Under the pieces are notes generated by a model that worked only from the letters and a program-made list of their open reading frames with translations, was not told the origin of the DNA and did no database searches. From assembly GCA_017303795.1 (NCBI GenBank), contig JAFLBR010000014.1:62001-126000 (forward strand): 64,000 bases of DNA, read 5' to 3'. The position numbers were made by a program, and so were the translations under genes. Shown here one piece after another: positions 60,795-64,000 of the stretch. Position 1 is the first letter of the stretch. The number at the start of each line of letters is the position of its first letter. This stretch comes from Cytophagales bacterium. GTDB taxonomy: Bacteria; Bacteroidota; Bacteroidia; Cytophagales; Cyclobacteriaceae.

Positions 60795-62660
60795 CTACCA
60801 CCCTATCCCATAATCCTCACCATGATTGCTGGAACCGCCCCAGAAACTTCCATGTTCCCAATCAAAATAGATGGCATTTATAGGGCCGCTGGTACGATCG
60901 TCAAATCGTAATCTGTAACCCATTCCTTGTAGTTCCTTGCGCACATAAAAAGGTGTGCTTTCGTGTAATAAGATATTACCATACTTAGGCTTGCGGTCTT
61001 CGCCACCCAGCGAAAGCCAGAGCTGATCGGAGTTGAGATTAGGTGCTTCAGTTGATTCCTGAACAGTCATTCCAAACTCCACCACATTTAAAAAGAATTG
61101 CAACAAGTTTTGATCTTGCGTATCGCCACCCTGCACTGCAAACGACAAGAACGGTTTGCCATCTTTAAGCGCCATTGTTGGTGTAAGTGTTACCCGTGGT
61201 CTTTTGCCCGGCTCTACTACGTTAAAAGGATTTTCTTTCGGATCGGTTACAAAACTTTGCATGCGCTGGCTCAAACCAATTCCGGTTTTACCGGCAATAC
61301 AAGCAGGATTCCAACCACCACTTGGCGTGATGGATACCACCCAACCTTCCTTATCGGCAGCCTCTACGGAAGTGGTACCCAGAAAAACCTGATTGAGATA
61401 ATCTTCTGAAAGTGGTGAGGTGTAAGTGGTGTTAGCCGCCTGCGACCATTGCTTTAAATAATCTTTATAGGGATTGGTTTTGCCTTCAAAAGGATATGGA
61501 TCGCCCGGACCGGTTTTGGTATCGTTGCGTTCCCAGTTAATAGCTTTTACTCTTTCTATTGCGTACTCCTTCGAAAGCAAGCCTTTAATGGGTTCTTCTG
61601 GTGCAAAGTATGGATCGCCATAATAAAAATCACGATCGGCAAACGTAAGATTCATCACCTGATAAAGCGTGTGAATGTATTTAGCTGAATTAAAACCCAT
61701 CGCTTTCAGGTCAATATTCTCCAACATGTTTAAAGCTTGTAACAACACCGGGCCTTGTGTCCACTGTTGCATTTTATAAACTTCAATGCCTTTGTAGTTT
61801 ACACTGAGAGGTTCTTCGGTAATCACTTTCCAGTTGGCCAGATCTTTTTCAGTAATCAGGCCGCCTTGCTCTTGCGTGCCGCGTGCAATTTCTTTGGCGA
61901 TATCACCTTTATAAAAACGATCGTAGGCCGCATAGATAGCTTCCTTCCGCGATTTGCCTTTCTTTAATGCTTGTTGTTCGGTGTCAACCAACTTCTGAAG
62001 GGTGGCTAGTAAATCTTTCTGCACAAAAATTTCTCCGGCCACGGGCGCTTCACGCTTTTCGCCCAGGTGCGGAAGAAAAACGGCTTTGGAATACGGCCAT
62101 TGTTTTATTCTTTCTTTCTGACCTTCAAAACTATTGGCGGTCTGAGCTTCAATCGGGTAACCTTCTGCCAACTGCATAGCCGGTGTTAATACATCTTTCA
62201 AACTCATGGTTCCGTACTCGGCTAACATAACCATTAAGCCACCCGGTGTGCCGGGAGTTACTGCAGCTAACGGTCCATATTGTGGCGGATAGTTCATGCC
62301 TTTACCTTTAAAGAAATCGGCTGTAGCCCCGGTGGGTGCAACACCCAATGCATTTATGGCAATAACTTTTTTTGTTTTCGGATTGTAAATGAGTGCCTGC
62401 GTTTCGCCACCCCAACTCAATACATCGAACATAGTGCAGGTTGCAGCAAGCATAGCACACGATGCATCTACTGCATTACCACCCTTACTAAAAACCATGG
62501 CTCCGGCTGTAGCCGCCAACGGCTTTCCCGTAATGGCCATCCAATGTTTAGCATGCAACGGAGGTTTTTGAGTAGTTACCGGTAAGTTGTTAAACGATTG
62601 AGCTGTAACTATGCAACTGATAGTAGATGCCAGCGTGATTAACAAAAGTTTCAGTTTCAT
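60795..62660 (-). CDS. ggt: Gamma-glutamyltransferase
   Basis: 621 residues with a signal peptide (LLLITLASTISCIVTAQ). HWMAITGKPLAATAGAMVFS and GGNAVDASCAMLAATCTMFD are the start of the large subunit. The self-cleavage and nucleophile site is in VFLGTTSVEAADKEGWVVS, at the Thr-Thr pair; here Ser follows where many members have His. The enzyme is an N-terminal-nucleophile hydrolase that removes gamma-glutamyl groups, for example from glutathione, in the periplasm. Confidence 0.9.
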   Translation of the reverse strand: MKLKLLLITLASTISCIVTAQSFNNLPVTTQKPPLHAKHWMAITGKPLAATAGAMVFSKGGNAVDASCAMLAATCTMFDVLSWGGETQALIYNPKTKKVIAINALGVAPTGATADFFKGKGMNYPPQYGPLAAVTPGTPGGLMVMLAEYGTMSLKDVLTPAMQLAEGYPIEAQTANSFEGQKERIKQWPYSKAVFLPHLGEKREAPVAGEIFVQKDLLATLQKLVDTEQQALKKGKSRKEAIYAAYDRFYKGDIAKEIARGTQEQGGLITEKDLANWKVITEEPLSVNYKGIEVYKMQQWTQGPVLLQALNMLENIDLKAMGFNSAKYIHTLYQVMNLTFADRDFYYGDPYFAPEEPIKGLLSKEYAIERVKAINWERNDTKTGPGDPYPFEGKTNPYKDYLKQWSQAANTTYTSPLSEDYLNQVFLGTTSVEAADKEGWVVSITPSGGWNPACIAGKTGIGLSQRMQSFVTDPKENPFNVVEPGKRPRVTLTPTMALKDGKPFLSFAVQGGDTQDQNLLQFFLNVVEFGMTVQESTEAPNLNSDQLWLSLGGEDRKPKYGNILLHESTPFYVRKELQGMGYRLRFDDRTSGPINAIYFDWEHGSFWGGSSNHGEDYGIGW

Positions 62661-62795
62661 AGCGGGTATAGGTTTAGGCCAGTGGTTAATTCGTGTAAAT
62701 GATTACTTTCGATAGAATTTAAAAGTACTACAACCCCGCGCGAATAGAAAGCCGCTGCGGGCTGAAGGAGTAAATGTTCCACTAACGGAAAAAAC

Positions 62796-63269
62796 ATGCA
62801 TACCGAATTGATTAACCGGTTTTATACGGCCTTTCAAAAGCAAGACTGGCAAACTATGAACAGTTGTTACCACCCCGAAGCCTCGTTTTACGATCCTGCT
62901 TTTCGTAACCTGAATAGCAAAGAAGTGCGAGCCATGTGGCACATGCTCTGTTTAAATGCCCGCGATTTTTCACTCAGCTTTACGGATGTTGCTGCCAATG
63001 AAAAGACAGGCCAATGCCTTTGGCTGGCTACGTACACATTCTCAAAAACAGGTAATAAAGTTATAAACAGGATTACGGCCGCCTTTGAGTTTAAAGAGGG
63101 ACTGATTGTAAAGCATACCGATAAATTCGACCTATGGAAATGGAGCCGGCAGGCTTTGGGGGCGAGTGGTCTTTTACTGGGCTGGTCCCCTATTCTTAAG
63201 AACAAAGTGAATGATACTGCGCGCAAGAGCCTGGCCCGGTTTATAGCCGAACACCCCGAATATCAATAG
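62796..63269 (+). CDS. NTF2/SnoaL-like protein
   Basis: 157 residues. LINRFYTAFQKQDWQTMNSC followed by YHPEASFYDPAF is the typical start of the NTF2-like cone fold; VINRITAAFEFKEGLIVKHT forms the later strands. Members bind small ligands or act as isomerases or lactonases; no function can be assigned here. It is divergent from ggt. Confidence 0.78.
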   Translation: MHTELINRFYTAFQKQDWQTMNSCYHPEASFYDPAFRNLNSKEVRAMWHMLCLNARDFSLSFTDVAANEKTGQCLWLATYTFSKTGNKVINRITAAFEFKEGLIVKHTDKFDLWKWSRQALGASGLLLGWSPILKNKVNDTARKSLARFIAEHPEYQ

Positions 63270-63323
63270 CCGGAAAAAAGTGTCGGAATTCGCGCGATTT
63301 CGAGGATAATTCAAAAAAACTAT

Positions 63324-63331
63324 TACCTTTG
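63324..63331 (+). promoter_or_regulatory. -7 box upstream of the RRM gene
   Basis: TACCTTTG is an exact TAnnTTTG. It implies a leader of about 100 bases, long enough to hold a regulatory structure as in cold-shock genes. Confidence 0.4.
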
Positions 63332-63441
63332 GTTAGTTAATGAGATAATTCCCACCTGAAAGTAGTCCACTGATCGTGATCTTTATTGGCAGGCCTTATT
63401 AAGTTAGCAAGAACATTTATCACTTAATTTCAAAAACAAAA

Positions 63442-63759
63442 ATGAACATTTATGTAGCCAACATTCCCTGGAAGGCATCCGAGGAACAATTGAAACAATT
63501 ATTTGCTGAGTACGGAGAAGTAAGCTCAGCGAAGATTATCATGGACAAAGTTACCCAGCGCAGTCGGGGATTTGGTTTTGTAGAAATGGCCGATGACACT
63601 GCCGGTCGTGCAGCAATTACTGGCCTGAATGGTTTCGACTTTTTAGGAAAAGTATTGGTAGTTAACGAAGCACGCCCACGCGAAGAAGGTGGTGGCGGTG
63701 GCCGTGGTGGCAATCGTGGTGGTGGCTACCGCAGAGGTGATTTCAATAAGGATTATTAA
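63442..63759 (+). CDS. RRM-type RNA-binding protein with Gly/Arg-rich tail
   Basis: 105 residues. NIYVANIPWK (RNP2) and RSRGFGFVEM (RNP1) define a single RNA-recognition motif, followed by a GGRGGNRGGGYRRG tail. Such short RRM proteins are common in Bacteroidota and cyanobacteria and are often cold-induced. They bind RNA broadly, possibly as a chaperone. Its long leader and its terminator suggest a separately regulated gene. Confidence 0.88.
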   Translation: MNIYVANIPWKASEEQLKQLFAEYGEVSSAKIIMDKVTQRSRGFGFVEMADDTAGRAAITGLNGFDFLGKVLVVNEARPREEGGGGGRGGNRGGGYRRGDFNKDY

Positions 63760-63781
63760 TTCGGTTTGAAATAATATTACG

Positions 63782-63803
63782 AAGCCTCGCCATAGCGAGG
63801 CTT
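63782..63803 (+). terminator. Terminator of the RRM gene
   Basis: AAGCCTCGC-CATA-GCGAGGCTT, a 9-bp perfect stem followed by TGTTGTTT. Confidence 0.7.
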
Positions 63804-63903
63804 TGTTGTTTATGCGGCTTTCGTCCTGATTTTATGAGGTAATCTTGAACCCAGAAAGTGCTTTCCTTTATCAAATTAATGTAGGCCAATGCGTTTAAAG
63901 ACA

Positions 63904-64000
63904 ATGAGGCTTCAGAAATTAACTCTATCCATACTTTTTTTTCTGCTAACTAAAATTTCATTTGGACAGGCAGACTACAAATACAGTATCAATAGCCTCC
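63904..64000 (+). CDS. Start of a secreted protein (partial)
   Basis: Only 32 codons are visible. After ATG 63904 (an in-frame ATG at 63889 is possible) comes a signal peptide, LTLSILFFLLTKISFGQ, then ADYKYSINSL. The frame is open to the window edge. The family cannot be told. Confidence 0.6.
   Translation, partial: MRLQKLTLSILFFLLTKISFGQADYKYSINSL

Overview
The window looks like chromosomal DNA of a Bacteroidota member, most probably a free-living Cytophagales relative. The basis is AT-leaning DNA, few Shine-Dalgarno sites, promoters of the TTG-N19/20-TAnnTTTG type, abundant lipoboxes, and Bacteroidota-typical families (HmuY, DUF3078, DUF3570/DUF4266, SPOR/OmpA, CHAT-TPR, IS200-like REP transposase). 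Genus and species cannot be read from the sequence.

Layout. 1-115 is the 3' end of aspS. 116-2413 is an accessory patch: REP-like hairpins, two small minus-strand genes in units bounded by attC-like inverted repeats (integron-cassette-like, no integrase in the window), paired perfect palindromes and a lipoprotein gene. 2478-8066 encodes a 1862-residue secreted TPR/CHAT protein. 8304-16609 holds a bestrophin-like membrane protein, an SPOR/OmpA protein, a family 2 glycosyltransferase, an M20 peptidase, a VapBC pair, dnaX with an apparent -1 frameshift at an A10 run, and an SPFH lipoprotein. 17850-26997 is a heme-iron acquisition region: hmuTUVS (minus strand, 4-bp overlaps), an HmuY-family lipoprotein, a TonB-dependent receptor and a divergent PchR-like AraC regulator. 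A near-palindromic 15-bp motif lies in front of both hmuT and the receptor gene.

26994-43340 is mostly housekeeping: a DUF853 ATPase, GNAT, DUF3078, a stand-alone receiver, a LysM transglycosylase, an O-methyltransferase, an M16 peptidase, a nucleoside phosphorylase, a NeuD-like transferase, a MntA/HepT pair overlapping ispD, EttA, an LpxL-type acyltransferase, SixA, a RelE-type pair and an orphan ExbD. 43492-46257 is a tight four-gene operon (DUF3570, thioredoxin-like, ApbE, DUF4266), probably an extracytoplasmic flavin/redox system. 47033-53566 carries a tRNA-Pro with an unusual AGG anticodon, ArsR/HAD genes, pruA, a CreD cluster and tRNA-Asn.

53632-54257 is a REP-associated Y1 transposase flanked by mirror-image pairs of hairpins. 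The rest carries an MsbA-type exporter, a small heat-shock protein, an HtrA protease, an aminoadipate-semialdehyde-type dehydrogenase, a second stand-alone receiver, gamma-glutamyltransferase, an RRM protein and the start of a secreted protein cut by the window edge.

The most notable signals are the attC-like cassettes, the dnaX recoding site, the transposase with its hairpin pairs, the tRNA-Pro(AGG), the shared heme operator and the ApbE/DUF4266 operon. No CRISPR array, rRNA or prophage was seen.
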